Part shown: positions 52,706 to 61,620 of the stretch, in pieces
How positions within the stretch are numbered: position 1 is the stretch's first letter
Layout: every line of letters begins with the position of its first letter
Assembly: GCF_017255015.1 (NCBI RefSeq)
Contig: NZ_JAFKCS010000004.1
Location: 186,001-250,000, forward strand
DNA: 64,000 nt
Source: Bowmanella yangjiangensis
GTDB taxonomy: Bacteria; Pseudomonadota; Gammaproteobacteria; Enterobacterales; Alteromonadaceae
Direction: 5' to 3'
Made by a program: the position numbers and the translations under genes
The notes under the pieces: model-generated
Databases searched by the model: none
The model's input: the letters and a program-made list of their open reading frames with translations, nothing else
What the model was told of the DNA's origin: nothing

Positions 52706-54378
52706 GGTTGAAACAATGCCTGCTCGGCTGCGCCACATTGGGATTGGCTGCCTGTGCCAGTCAGCCTCAGCCAAATACACAAGTGTCAGCACAATATGTG
52801 GGAACCACCCATCCCTTTGCATCTGAGGCTATTTACTTTCTGATCACCGACCGTTTTGTGGATGGCGATCCTGCCAACAACCATGAGAATCAAGGTGGCG
52901 AGCACCCCACGTTTAATTTGCCGTTGACAGGACCGGATGGGAAAACCGCCAATGTGGGCTATATGGGTGGTGACTTTCGCGGTGTGTTAAACAATGCCGC
53001 CTTTATCCGGGATATGGGCTTTACCGCTATCTGGATGACCCCCATAGTGGACAATCCGGATCAAGCCTTTGCTGGCGGCGAACCCATCAGCTTTGGCGGG
53101 GCGTTTAAGGATGGCGGCAAAACCGGCTATCACGGCTATTGGGGCGTCAACTTTTTTAAGGTCGATGAGCATTATCCTTCTGCGGGGTTGGAGTACGCTG
53201 ACCTGACTCGCAGTCTGCGCGAGCATTATGGGATTAAAACTGTGCTGGATGTGGTGACCAACCACGGTTCACCGTCCTTTACCATGCCCACAGACCAGCC
53301 CAAGTTTGGTGAAATCTATGGCAAAGACGGCCGTTTGCTGGCCGACCATCAGAACCTCTCTCCCGGGCAGTTGGATGCCGACAATCCGTTGCATCAGTTT
53401 TTTCACCCTGAAGAGGATATTCTGCAGCTGTCGAATCTAAACGATGAAAACCCCGATGTACTGGACTACTTTGTGGATGCCTACGGTTATTGGTTAAGCC
53501 AAGGTGCGGCAGCACTACGTATTGATACCATCAAACATGTTCCGCATCACTTTTGGAAACAGTTCAGTGACAGGTTGCGTGCGCACAACCCTGATCTATT
53601 TATGTTTGGTGAAAGCTATGATTACAACGCCAATTTTATTGCGCAGCACACGCTAGCTAAAAATGGCGGGATCAGCGTATTAGACTTCCCCGGCCAGCAG
53701 GCGATCAGCAAGGTATTTTCCACCCCACAGAGTGATTTTGCCGAGTTGCTGGATTACCTGCACCTGACCCATGGGCCTTATGCCAATCCCTATGAGCTCA
53801 CTACCTTTTACGACAATCATGATATGGCGCGTATGAACGCCAGTGACGGCGGCTTTATCGATGCGCATAACTGGCTGTTTACCAGCCGTGGCATCCCTGT
53901 TGTATATATGGGCTCAGAAATGGGCTACATGCGCGGCACGGTTGAACATCAGGGCAATCGCAACTATTACGGCCAGGACAATATTGAACTGGCCAAACAA
54001 CATCCCATTCACGCGCAGTTACAGCGTGTTGCCAATTTACGCAAACGTATTCCGGCCTTGCAACGAGGTTTACAGGTGAATTTGGATTTTGTTGGCGATC
54101 AGGCCGCATTTTACCGGGTGGTGCAGCTTGATGGCATGGCACAAACTGCGCTGGTATTGCTGAACAAAGGTGACAGCCCCACAACCATAAAAGTCCAGCG
54201 TTACCTGCAAGCTGGGCATTGGCAGGAGCAGTTCAGTGGCGAGGTGCTGGCCCTTGAAGAGGAAGACGCATTGAGCGATGAAGTGCCTGCACATGGAGTG
54301 CGGGTTTGGTTGCGCGAAGGGCCAATAAATCTGCCTCAGTTGCAGGCCAAATTGCAGGAACTCACTGCTCACCGTTAA
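52702..54378 (+). CDS. Lipoprotein alpha-amylase, GH13 family
   Basis: The 558-residue protein has a lipoprotein signal (LLGCATLGLAAC, cysteine near residue 18) and a GH13 domain beginning SEAIYFLITDRFVDGDPANN, as in alpha-amylases and CGTases. Catalytic residues are in GAAALRIDTIKHV, FMFGESYD and FYDNHDMARM. A short C-terminal beta domain follows and there is no starch-binding module. It is probably held on the outer membrane or facing the periplasm and cuts alpha-1,4 glucans. The start at 52702 overlaps the transporter stop by 4 bp. This ends the glucan locus. Confidence 0.9.
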   Translation: MRLKQCLLGCATLGLAACASQPQPNTQVSAQYVGTTHPFASEAIYFLITDRFVDGDPANNHENQGGEHPTFNLPLTGPDGKTANVGYMGGDFRGVLNNAAFIRDMGFTAIWMTPIVDNPDQAFAGGEPISFGGAFKDGGKTGYHGYWGVNFFKVDEHYPSAGLEYADLTRSLREHYGIKTVLDVVTNHGSPSFTMPTDQPKFGEIYGKDGRLLADHQNLSPGQLDADNPLHQFFHPEEDILQLSNLNDENPDVLDYFVDAYGYWLSQGAAALRIDTIKHVPHHFWKQFSDRLRAHNPDLFMFGESYDYNANFIAQHTLAKNGGISVLDFPGQQAISKVFSTPQSDFAELLDYLHLTHGPYANPYELTTFYDNHDMARMNASDGGFIDAHNWLFTSRGIPVVYMGSEMGYMRGTVEHQGNRNYYGQDNIELAKQHPIHAQLQRVANLRKRIPALQRGLQVNLDFVGDQAAFYRVVQLDGMAQTALVLLNKGDSPTTIKVQRYLQAGHWQEQFSGEVLALEEEDALSDEVPAHGVRVWLREGPINLPQLQAKLQELTAHR

Positions 54379-54437
54379 ATTTTTGTTAGAAATCCAGCCT
54401 GATTACACAGATGTCGGTCAGTCGACTTAAGAGCGCC

Positions 54438-54460
54438 AGGCCAGGTAACTCCTGGCCTTT
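54438..54460 (+). terminator. Terminator-like hairpin at the end of the glucan locus
   Basis: AGGCCAGG and CCTGGCCT arms with a TAACT loop, followed by only two to three T residues, 60 bp beyond the amylase stop. Termination is likely but weak. Confidence 0.6.
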
Positions 54461-54591
54461 ACGCTGATGAAACTATACCTTTAAGTCTTAAAGGTATTCA
54501 TTTAAATACCTGCGTACCATATATGGATCTGTAAAGCCTAATTGTTCATTTGTTAGCCTGTTTACGTCAAGGCACGAGGAGAGGCAACATC

Positions 54592-54987
54592 ATGAAAAAA
54601 TTTACATTTATCCTGTTGGGTGCGGTATCTGCGTCATGTTTCGCACCTATGAGTTCGGCAGATATCAACGAAGCGTTAGCGAATATCTGCACTATCGTGA
54701 AAAACGACGACAAGTCTGAACTGCGTAAGAAACTTAAGAATGTGCAGGATAATTACAATCTTCGCCTGGGGGACTACTACACGGGTGTCAGTTGTGGTGG
54801 TAATAGCTTGATCCGTTATGCCATGGAAAACAGTGCGGTGGAAACCGGCACCTATATGATCAAGCGTATGGGCAAAGGTGATTTAACTCAGGTCGAGAAA
54901 GATGGCTTGGCACTAAGAGATTGGGCCCAGAATAATGGCTATCTGGACAAGGTTATTGGCCAGGAGCTGGTAGCTCGCATCGATTGA
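54592..54987 (+). CDS. DUF3718 family small secreted protein
   Basis: The 131-residue protein has a signal peptide (KKFTFILLGAVSASCFAPMSSA) and a mature part of ~105 residues, mostly helical. Two cysteines (NICTIV and GVSCGGN) may form a disulfide in the periplasm. It resembles the DUF3718 family found mainly in Alteromonadales and Vibrionales, of unknown function. The ATG follows an excellent GAGGAGAGG site, and the longer frame upstream is not needed. An upstream inverted repeat (AGGTATT, 6 bases, AATACCT, 54492-54511) may be regulatory. Confidence 0.85.
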   Translation: MKKFTFILLGAVSASCFAPMSSADINEALANICTIVKNDDKSELRKKLKNVQDNYNLRLGDYYTGVSCGGNSLIRYAMENSAVETGTYMIKRMGKGDLTQVEKDGLALRDWAQNNGYLDKVIGQELVARID

Positions 54988-55007
54988 GCCATCCACACAA
55001 TTTCAAC

Positions 55008-55033
55008 AAAAGCCCGGTTTAACCGGGCTTTTG
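55008..55033. terminator. Bidirectional terminator between DUF3718 and lactate permease genes
   Basis: AAAAGCCCGGTT and AACCGGGCTTTT arms form a 12-bp stem with one or two loop bases and A/T runs on both sides. Both convergent genes end within 21 bp of it. Confidence 0.88.
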
Positions 55034-55042
55034 TGTATCAGG

Positions 55043-56626
55043 CTAGACTATCCATGTGGCTACCAATGCTGCCGTTACACAGTAATAGAGCATGGGCCAG
55101 AAGGTGAAACGGATAATTTTTCCTTCCTGACCATTTAGCCCCACTACGCTGGCCGCTGCGACGACATTCAGTACACAGATCATATTGCCGGCATTAGCGC
55201 CGAGCATTTGCAGTGCCAGCACCAAGTTGGGGGGCTGATTTGCCAGTTCAGCCGCGGATTGTTGAAAGGCGGCAAACATCAGGTTGGAAAAGGTCGCCGA
55301 GCCAGCAATAAAAGAACCCAAGGCACCAATTAAGGGCGCGACTGCCAGCCAGAATTCTGCCAGGTGACGAGACGCTAATTCTGCCAGTGCCATCGGCATG
55401 CTATCTAAGCCAAGGCGGTTTTGAGCTGAATGCAAAAACAGTCTGACCATAGGCACGGCAGCACACAAGGAGATCGTCGCGCCGCGCAGACTCTTCAGGC
55501 TGACGTGCAAGGCTTGGCCAAGTTGGGCTGGGCTGGTTTTGTGCGTTGCCAGGGTGATTAAGCCTGCAATCATCATAAGGCCACCAGGCAGATACAGAGG
55601 CTGAAAGCTGACCGCCAGCTCAGTGCCTAATATGTCCGACCAGCTCAGTTGTATTTGTTGTAAAAATGGCTTGAAAGGTAATGACGGTAAGCGGCTGACA
55701 ACTAGCAACAAAGTGGCTGTCAGATAGGGAAGCCAAGCCAATAATAATTGTCCAAACGATGGCATAACACTTGTGGCCGGCAACGGCTGTTCGTCCAGTG
55801 ACCAGGGTCGTTTGGGTAATAACCAACCTTTCCTGATTATTATCGTTGCCAGCACGAGGCCGCTCATAGCGCCTAGTAAAGAAGGAAACTCGGGGCCGAG
55901 CAACCAGGCCACCAAGTAGGCGGGAAGGGTAAATCCCAGGCCACATACCAGGGAAAAAGGCAGCATGGCAAAACCAGCGCGCAGATTGGGGCGTTTAGCA
56001 AAGCAAGTGGTCAGCAGCAAACACAGAATAAGTGGTAGCAATGAGGCCACCAAAATATCTATGCTGATCGCTTGGATGGCAATCTGCTGAACATGCAAGT
56101 CAGTTGTGTTTAGGCCTTGTTTTAGACCAACAATCACCGGAGTGCCGATGGCACCAAAAGACACGGCGCTGGAATCGGCAACCAATGCCAGTACAACAGC
56201 GGCTAGTGGTGGAATGCCAACGGCTACCAACAACGGCGCGCATATTGCTGCGGGGGTACCAAATCCTGCGGCGCCCTCCAAAAAACTGCCGAACAGCCAG
56301 GCAATGAGTATGACTTGAACTCTGGGGTCGGGGGACAGTGCCGAGAAACCCTGACGGATAACATCCAATGCACCGCTTTCCCGCAAGTTGTTAAGCAAGA
56401 ATAGTGCCCCTAGTAGGATCCACAGGATAGACAGGGCAAGGATGATGCCTTCGATAAATGAGGCAGCCATTTGGATGGGTAACATACCCCAAACGAAATA
56501 GCAGGCCAACGCGCACAATAATAAGCTCAGCGGCATGGCACGGGTTGCTGGTAGACGGAAAACCACCAGTAGCAGAAATGTCGAACCTATGGGGGTTAAG
56601 GCCGCTAATAGTTGTAAGCTGTCCAT
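55043..56626 (-). CDS. lctP: L-lactate permease family transporter
   Basis: The 527-residue inner-membrane protein has about 12 helices and the LctP (PF02652) pattern: [21 protein letters not shown] at the start (read as [13 protein letters not shown]), [20 protein letters not shown] and [20 protein letters not shown]. It should carry L- and D-lactate or glycolate with protons. No lactate dehydrogenase gene is adjacent. It starts 11 bp after the DUF389 gene on the same strand with an AGGAG site, so they form an operon; the reason for the pairing is unknown. Confidence 0.92.
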   Translation of the reverse strand: MDSLQLLAALTPIGSTFLLLVVFRLPATRAMPLSLLLCALACYFVWGMLPIQMAASFIEGIILALSILWILLGALFLLNNLRESGALDVIRQGFSALSPDPRVQVILIAWLFGSFLEGAAGFGTPAAICAPLLVAVGIPPLAAVVLALVADSSAVSFGAIGTPVIVGLKQGLNTTDLHVQQIAIQAISIDILVASLLPLILCLLLTTCFAKRPNLRAGFAMLPFSLVCGLGFTLPAYLVAWLLGPEFPSLLGAMSGLVLATIIIRKGWLLPKRPWSLDEQPLPATSVMPSFGQLLLAWLPYLTATLLLVVSRLPSLPFKPFLQQIQLSWSDILGTELAVSFQPLYLPGGLMMIAGLITLATHKTSPAQLGQALHVSLKSLRGATISLCAAVPMVRLFLHSAQNRLGLDSMPMALAELASRHLAEFWLAVAPLIGALGSFIAGSATFSNLMFAAFQQSAAELANQPPNLVLALQMLGANAGNMICVLNVVAAASVVGLNGQEGKIIRFTFWPMLYYCVTAALVATWIV

Positions 56627-56637
56627 GCCTGCTGCTC

Positions 56638-58536
56638 CTATTGCCTGAGCCTAATTTCTGCTTCTATTTGCACATCTCTACCCAACTGCGAGCCTATCAT
56701 CTGCTTGAGTGCCAGCAGATGTTCGGCGTCTAGTCGCTGTGCACTGACTAAACGCACCGATATCAAGGGGATATCACCGGTACTGATTTCCATAATTGTG
56801 AGCTCAACCTGATCACCCAATAACTGCATTTCCCCATGGGGCAGCGCGCGACTTAAGCGGTTTTTGTCTACCAGTTCCTGAAAGGATAAAAACAGCGGAA
56901 TGCTGATAATTGCCAGGCTGGCGAGGGTAATGCCCATACCTTTACGCGCCAGATGGAAGGGGGCAAAGCCCAGGACTAAGAAGGTCAGGGCTGCAGATAG
57001 TGCTATACCCACCAGGTTAGTGCTGAACAGCAAAATGGCACCGCCAGCCATCTCCAGATCGCCCCAACCCAAGCCGATGCCTACCACAGACAATGGAGGA
57101 ACCAAAGCCACCGCGATGGCGACCCCCGCCAGGCTTTTGGCGACTTCTTCTTTCGCGTTGGCATAGGCGCCGGCAATGCCCGATATCACAGCAACCCCCA
57201 AATCCAACAAGGTAGGGGTTAGCCGTGCGCGCATCTCGGGGGTGAGGGTAGATAGCGGCATTAACCAAGTGACTAAAATAGCGCAGCAAAGGGCCAGCGC
57301 GATACCGCCGAACAAGGCCTTGGCGGCATTTTGTAATAAACTGCTGTCGGCTCTGGCCAGGCCCATCGCCAAAGAAATAATGGGGGCCATCATAGGGGCT
57401 AGGATCATCGCACCAATGATCACCGGGGCGGAATTGGCAAACAACCCAGTGACGGCCAGCAACACGCTCAGTACCATCAATACATAGAAAACTGGTGTAG
57501 CTTGGGCGTTTTCTCTGAGACTCCTGAACAGGTCACGAAATTCGTCTTCAGATGCATGGTGAAACACAGGGATGGGTTTATCCGCTAACTCCATAACTGC
57601 ACTGCCACAGGGTAAGTGCGCCATCTTCAACTGATCTTTGCGGATATCTACACTGCCGTTACGTTCCGGGCTGGCTGGCTGCAAGAGCTGAATGTGCTTT
57701 TCGTGTATTTCGCAGACCAGTTCTTTGCTGCCCATGGCCAGACCATCAAGCTGATAGTTAACCCCTGTGGCGGCTCTAATGGTCAGACTGCGGGTTTTTA
57801 GCAGGCCGATACTGTCCGGCAGGTTTTTAGGATTGATACGGCCCTGAAACAAAAAACGCAGCATCAGCAGTAAAAATGCCACCACACTGCGCGGTGCGAC
57901 TGCCACCAGAGACAGACGCCTGTCAGCCGGGTCGAGAACCTCGGTAAGCCCCCCGCCTAGCCAGGGGCGTCGCCTTTGCTCCAGCACCATCATACCCAGC
58001 AGTGCCAAGTTAATACGTTGCTCGGTGGCGGTGACCAGTTCATAAGCATGCAATTGCATCTGGCGAAATTTACCCAGCATTGTGGTCAGGGCCTGCCAGC
58101 GGGATAAGGCGTGTGAGGTATCCTTGAGATTAAATACCAGTAGCTCACCCACAATAATGCTGGAGAACACCGGGGTGCCGTTGCAGCTCAGGCTGTCGAA
58201 AGGACGACTTTCGGCATTCAGTAGTTTGTTGAACAGCTCCGGCAGTTTGTTGCCTGTTGGGCAAAATGCCCGGGCCGCGTGTTTACTCTGTGGGTGCGGT
58301 AAAATACCCAATTGCCACTGCAGTTCGGCCGCGTTGTTCCAGAGCATTTTGATACTGTCATCATTCAGGTAAAGCAGCACCCTTTCACCCTGGCCGGGTA
58401 ATTCACTATTACCGAAAAGCCGGGCTTCAACCTGCTGGTCGCAGCTGGCCAGCAAACCGTCGATATCGATAGAACCGTCATGGATAAGATACGCCATGTG
58501 CAATCGGTTTCCTTGTTTCAACAACCAATGTTGCAT
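56638..58536 (-). CDS. DUF389/TIGR00341 membrane protein with a diacylglycerol-kinase-like N-terminal region
   Basis: The 632-residue protein has an N-terminal soluble half (about 1-330) that includes [20 protein letters not shown], similar to the C-terminal part of lipid and NAD kinase folds. The C-terminal membrane half (about 345-570) carries the DUF389 signatures [18 protein letters not shown] and [32 protein letters not shown] (partly quoted as [13 protein letters not shown] and VALVPPL). It is a TIGR00341 protein of unknown function. The start may instead be the ATG at 58497, which has an AAGGA site; this would drop 13 residues. Confidence 0.87.
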   Translation of the reverse strand: MQHWLLKQGNRLHMAYLIHDGSIDIDGLLASCDQQVEARLFGNSELPGQGERVLLYLNDDSIKMLWNNAAELQWQLGILPHPQSKHAARAFCPTGNKLPELFNKLLNAESRPFDSLSCNGTPVFSSIIVGELLVFNLKDTSHALSRWQALTTMLGKFRQMQLHAYELVTATEQRINLALLGMMVLEQRRRPWLGGGLTEVLDPADRRLSLVAVAPRSVVAFLLLMLRFLFQGRINPKNLPDSIGLLKTRSLTIRAATGVNYQLDGLAMGSKELVCEIHEKHIQLLQPASPERNGSVDIRKDQLKMAHLPCGSAVMELADKPIPVFHHASEDEFRDLFRSLRENAQATPVFYVLMVLSVLLAVTGLFANSAPVIIGAMILAPMMAPIISLAMGLARADSSLLQNAAKALFGGIALALCCAILVTWLMPLSTLTPEMRARLTPTLLDLGVAVISGIAGAYANAKEEVAKSLAGVAIAVALVPPLSVVGIGLGWGDLEMAGGAILLFSTNLVGIALSAALTFLVLGFAPFHLARKGMGITLASLAIISIPLFLSFQELVDKNRLSRALPHGEMQLLGDQVELTIMEISTGDIPLISVRLVSAQRLDAEHLLALKQMIGSQLGRDVQIEAEIRLRQ

Positions 58537-58631
58537 GCTACTTTAGTGTAGGGACGGGCGTGGTGAAAGTCATGACTTGCTATAAGTCCTGTGATACTTT
58601 CCCGCCTCTAATTTTTTAGCTGGAACATAAC

Positions 58632-59120
58632 ATGCAAATTGCTGATAACGCCGTGGTACGTTTTCACTACGAAGTAAAACAACAGGATGGAGAAGTGGTA
58701 GATAGCAGCCGGGATGAGCAGCATCCTGTGGCGTATCTGCACGGCCATAACAATATTATGCCTGCGCTTGAAAAAGCCATGGTGGGTAAGGCGGCGGGAG
58801 ACACTTTATCTGTGACTTTAGCTCCTGAAGATGCCTATGGCGAATATCAGGAAGGTGCTGAACAGCGTGTATCTCTTAAACATTTATCCGGCGCGGATAA
58901 ATGGCAGCCTGGCATGCTGGCACTGGTGCATACTGATCATGGCCAGCGTCAGGTGCTGATTAAAAAAGTCGGTAAGTTTATGGCTACCGTAGATCTTAAT
59001 CATCCATTGGCGGGTAAAACCCTGACATTCGATCTGGAAGTGATCGATGTTCGTGAAGCAACGGCTGAGGAAGTTGAACATGGCCACGCTCACGGTGAAG
59101 GTGGTCATCACCATCACTAA
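58632..59120 (+). CDS. slyD: SlyD-type FKBP peptidyl-prolyl isomerase
   Basis: The 162-residue cytoplasmic protein has the FKBP core (NAVVRFHYEVKQQDGEVVDSS, PALEKAMVGKAAGD, LAPEDAYGEYQ) with the inserted IF chaperone domain (residues ~70-125). A histidine-rich tail (HGHAHGEGGHHHH) is typical of SlyD metal binding and nickel delivery to hydrogenases. Proline isomerisation and chaperone activity are expected. The tail is shorter than in E. coli and has no cysteines, so strong metal storage is less likely. Confidence 0.93.
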   Translation: MQIADNAVVRFHYEVKQQDGEVVDSSRDEQHPVAYLHGHNNIMPALEKAMVGKAAGDTLSVTLAPEDAYGEYQEGAEQRVSLKHLSGADKWQPGMLALVHTDHGQRQVLIKKVGKFMATVDLNHPLAGKTLTFDLEVIDVREATAEEVEHGHAHGEGGHHHH

Positions 59121-59127
59121 TCATGGC

Positions 59128-59151
59128 TGCATGGGGCAATAGCCCCATGCA
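59128..59151 (+). terminator. Hairpin between slyD and the PH-domain gene
   Basis: A perfect 10-bp stem (TGCATGGGGC with its complement) and an AATA loop lie 7 bp after the slyD stop, without a T-run. It is either an attenuator or a weak terminator, and it makes the earliest in-frame start codons of the next gene unlikely. Confidence 0.5.
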
Positions 59152-59173
59152 CTTGCCAGCAGGAAGCAGTGAA

Positions 59174-59656
59174 TTGACTGTAAAAACATCCCGCTTTGCA
59201 TCTCGTCTGGATAAGGGCTTACTGCCCATCTTGTTATTTTTCCCGCTGATTTTGTGCCTGATTGGGGTGTGGGCATTTTTCCAATCGCCCTGGATTGGCG
59301 TTATGGCTGTGTTGCTAGCTTTGGTGCAAGCGGTTGTCAGTCTGGTGTATATCTGGCCTTGTTATTACCAGCTTACCGACACGCAACTGGAAGTACGTTG
59401 TGGCTTTACCAGAGTTTGTTTGCCCTATAAAGATATTCATCGTGTTGACGCCTGCAACGCTTCAATACCTTCTCCTGCGCTTTCATTACGACGCTTGGTT
59501 ATTGAATCTAATCAGGGATTCTTGCTGGTTTCACCGGTCAATCGGAATAAATTTCAGCAAGAGCTGAGCTTGCGCATGCATGGCCGCTTCGTTGGCGACA
59601 CGCATGAGCCTATGACAGAATCCGAAGACTTAGAGGTGGAAATATCACGTGAGTGA
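59174..59656 (+). CDS. Membrane protein with bacterial PH domain (bPH_4-like)
   Basis: The ~160-residue protein has two membrane helices (LLPILLFFPLILCLIGVWAFF and GVMAVLLALVQAVVSLVYIW) followed by a cytoplasmic PH-like domain. The domain reads YYQLTDTQLEVRCGFTRVC, then PYKDIHRVDACNAS and RRLVIESNQGFLLVSPVN, the DUF1200/bPH_4 pattern. Function is unknown. The chosen TTG start at 59174 has an AGGAAG site; ATGs at 59123 and 59147 would be in or before the hairpin. Its end overlaps the ZIP-like gene by 8 bp. Confidence 0.78.
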   Translation: MTVKTSRFASRLDKGLLPILLFFPLILCLIGVWAFFQSPWIGVMAVLLALVQAVVSLVYIWPCYYQLTDTQLEVRCGFTRVCLPYKDIHRVDACNASIPSPALSLRRLVIESNQGFLLVSPVNRNKFQQELSLRMHGRFVGDTHEPMTESEDLEVEISRE

Positions 59657-60368
59657 CCTCGGGTTGGCCATGCTTTTAGCGCTGGCAGCGGGCTTGGCTA
59701 TTCCCCTCGGTGGTTGGCTAGCCACCATTGGAAACTTCAGGGCTCGCTGGCTGGAGTTGGAATTTCGCCACTTTATTATCGCCCTGGGTGGTGGCGTGCT
59801 GCTGGGGGCTGTGGCACTGGTACTGATCCCCGAAGGATTAACGCAGACAGGAAAAGCTGGTTGGGCGATATTGGTTTTTTTCGCGGGTGGTGTGTGCTTT
59901 TTTGCTTTGGAGCGCATGCTGGGTGTTCGCAAGCGAGAAGCGCCGCAGTTAACCGGCATGTTACTGGACTTTATTCCAGAGGCGATTGCCCTGGGTGGAT
60001 TGCTGGCGACCGGCAGTAAGCAGGCATTGCTGCTGGCGCTGCTCATTGGTGCGCAGAATTTGCCGGAAGGCTTTAACGGATATCGAGAGCTGGTGGGACT
60101 CAGCCATCGAAAGCCTGGCCAGGTGCTGGTGTTTATGTTGCTGCTGGCTTTGCTTGGCCCTTTCGCTGCCCTAACAGGGTATGTGTGGCTGGCAGATTAC
60201 CCTGGCGTACTTGGCTTTATCATGTTGTTTGCATCTGGCGGCATACTATATCTGGTGTTTCAGGATATTGCGCCGCAAGCGCATTTGCAGAAACACTGGG
60301 GGCCGCCACTTGGCGCTGTACTCGGATTCGCCATTGCCATGGGGGGACAGATGCTACAACATGCCTGA
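59649..60368 (+). CDS. ZIP-like metal cation transporter
   Basis: The 239-residue inner-membrane protein has about eight helices and the ZIP pattern. Helix 4/5 residues appear as MLLDFIPEAIALGGLLATG and IGAQNLPEGFNGYREL, with the typical E and N/Q metal ligands but only a few histidines. It therefore probably moves zinc or another divalent cation, direction unknown. The GTG start overlaps the stop of the PH-domain gene, so the pair is likely co-expressed; whether the PH protein assists the carrier is not known. Confidence 0.85.
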   Translation: MSDLGLAMLLALAAGLAIPLGGWLATIGNFRARWLELEFRHFIIALGGGVLLGAVALVLIPEGLTQTGKAGWAILVFFAGGVCFFALERMLGVRKREAPQLTGMLLDFIPEAIALGGLLATGSKQALLLALLIGAQNLPEGFNGYRELVGLSHRKPGQVLVFMLLLALLGPFAALTGYVWLADYPGVLGFIMLFASGGILYLVFQDIAPQAHLQKHWGPPLGAVLGFAIAMGGQMLQHA

Positions 60369-60384
60369 TGACGTGGTTTGCTGC

Positions 60385-61416
60385 TTAACGCTTAAGCTCG
60401 GCCCCGCAACTTTGCCGTATCACCAATTCCGCGGGTAAGAGTTTAGGTTGCTGCCTCTCACCTTTGATCAGACTGACCAGGCTTTTCACTAACATTTCTC
60501 CGGCCAGCCGGGTATTTTGATGTACTGTGGTCAGCGGTGGATTGGTAAAACTGGCGGCCAGAATATTATCGTAACCCACCACGGCAATTTGTTGCGGAAT
60601 GGCCAGTTGCTTGTCATGCAGGGCCCGCATCACACCAATGGCAATCAGGTCACTGGCACAAACTATGGCATCCATTTTCTGACCAGTGCTCAGCAATTGC
60701 ATGGCAGCCTGATAACCAGACTCCTCTGTGGTAATTGCATCAATTTGAATAGGTAAGGCGCTGGCGCCAGCCTGTGACAGGGCATGGCACATGCCACGGT
60801 AGCGCTCAAAAAATTCCGGACAGTGACTATCTGCGCCGCCGATAAAGGCAAAATGTTTACGGCCCTTTTGGATAAGGTGCTGGGTGATCTTGTAACCGCC
60901 CTGGAAGTTATCACAGGCGATGGATATTCCGGGGTGCTCCTTATCCACCGCGCCCCAAAGTACGAAATGGGTTTGCTGCTGTTCGAGTTTGGCCAGCTTG
61001 TCCTGATAATCCATGTAGTCGCCGTAGCCCAGTAAAATAATACCGTCGGCTTTGTTGGTATCCTCGTAATCTGCGTGCCAGTCGTCGCTGAGCTGCTGGA
61101 ATGAAACCAGCAAATCATAGCCTTCCTGTGCTGAGGCGCGGGTTATGCTACCTAACATTGACAGGAAAAACGGGTTAATCATGGAGTCATCTGAAGTAGG
61201 ATCTTCAAACAACAGCAGTGCCAAGGTTTTACTGCTTTTTTGTCTGAGGCTACTGGCGTTTTTATCAACCTTGTAATTCAGCTGTTTGGCAATGCTTTGC
61301 ACTTTGTCCCGGGTTTCCTGATTAACCAATGGACTGTTACGTAGTGCACGAGACACTGTGGATTGCGACACACCCGCCAGATGGGCAATGTCGAAAGAGG
61401 TAGCCTTACCTTTCAT
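60385..61416 (-). CDS. LacI-family regulator, probable regulator of the glucan locus
   Basis: The 343-residue protein has an N-terminal HTH (TSFDIAHLAGVSQSTVSRAL), a hinge region (LNYKVDKNASSLRQKSSKT) and a type I periplasmic-binding-protein core (LALLLFEDPTSDD, AIVCASDLIAIGVMRAL, VVGYDNILAASFTNPPLTTV). The start at 61416 matches the LacI family; an upstream ATG at 61470 gives 18 unsupported residues. It is the only LacI-type gene in the window, and the five operator copies have the central CG palindrome typical of this family, so control of the glucan locus is the natural inference. No copy is seen at its own promoter. The ligand is unknown. Confidence 0.9.
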   Translation of the reverse strand: MKGKATSFDIAHLAGVSQSTVSRALRNSPLVNQETRDKVQSIAKQLNYKVDKNASSLRQKSSKTLALLLFEDPTSDDSMINPFFLSMLGSITRASAQEGYDLLVSFQQLSDDWHADYEDTNKADGIILLGYGDYMDYQDKLAKLEQQQTHFVLWGAVDKEHPGISIACDNFQGGYKITQHLIQKGRKHFAFIGGADSHCPEFFERYRGMCHALSQAGASALPIQIDAITTEESGYQAAMQLLSTGQKMDAIVCASDLIAIGVMRALHDKQLAIPQQIAVVGYDNILAASFTNPPLTTVHQNTRLAGEMLVKSLVSLIKGERQQPKLLPAELVIRQSCGAELKR

Positions 61417-61564
61417 GCTGATATGATCAAACCGCGGACAACCATGTATGCCCCTGTTATACACCAGCAAAGTTGGAATATCGACTTGCGAATTAAGAAA
61501 AAACAGGACAAGCGAGCATGGGCACTATGCCTGTGTAGTGGGTTTGTGTTTATCTGATAACGGC

Positions 61565-61597
61565 AAAAAAATAAGCCCCGGTTTACGGGGCTTATTT
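61565..61597 (-). terminator. Terminator of tolC
   Basis: AATAAGCCCCG and CGGGGCTTATT form an 11-bp stem with a GTTTA loop. On the minus strand it is followed by TTTTTTTGCC, 24 bp after the tolC stop. Confidence 0.9.
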
Positions 61598-61620
61598 AGG
61601 GCTATTCAAGCAATTTCTGC

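Noticed and set aside
54492-54511. Inverted repeat AGGTATT/AATACCT upstream of the DUF3718 gene as a further glucan operator
   Set aside because: It lacks the central ACGT of the LacI-type palindrome, so it was not added to the five operators.
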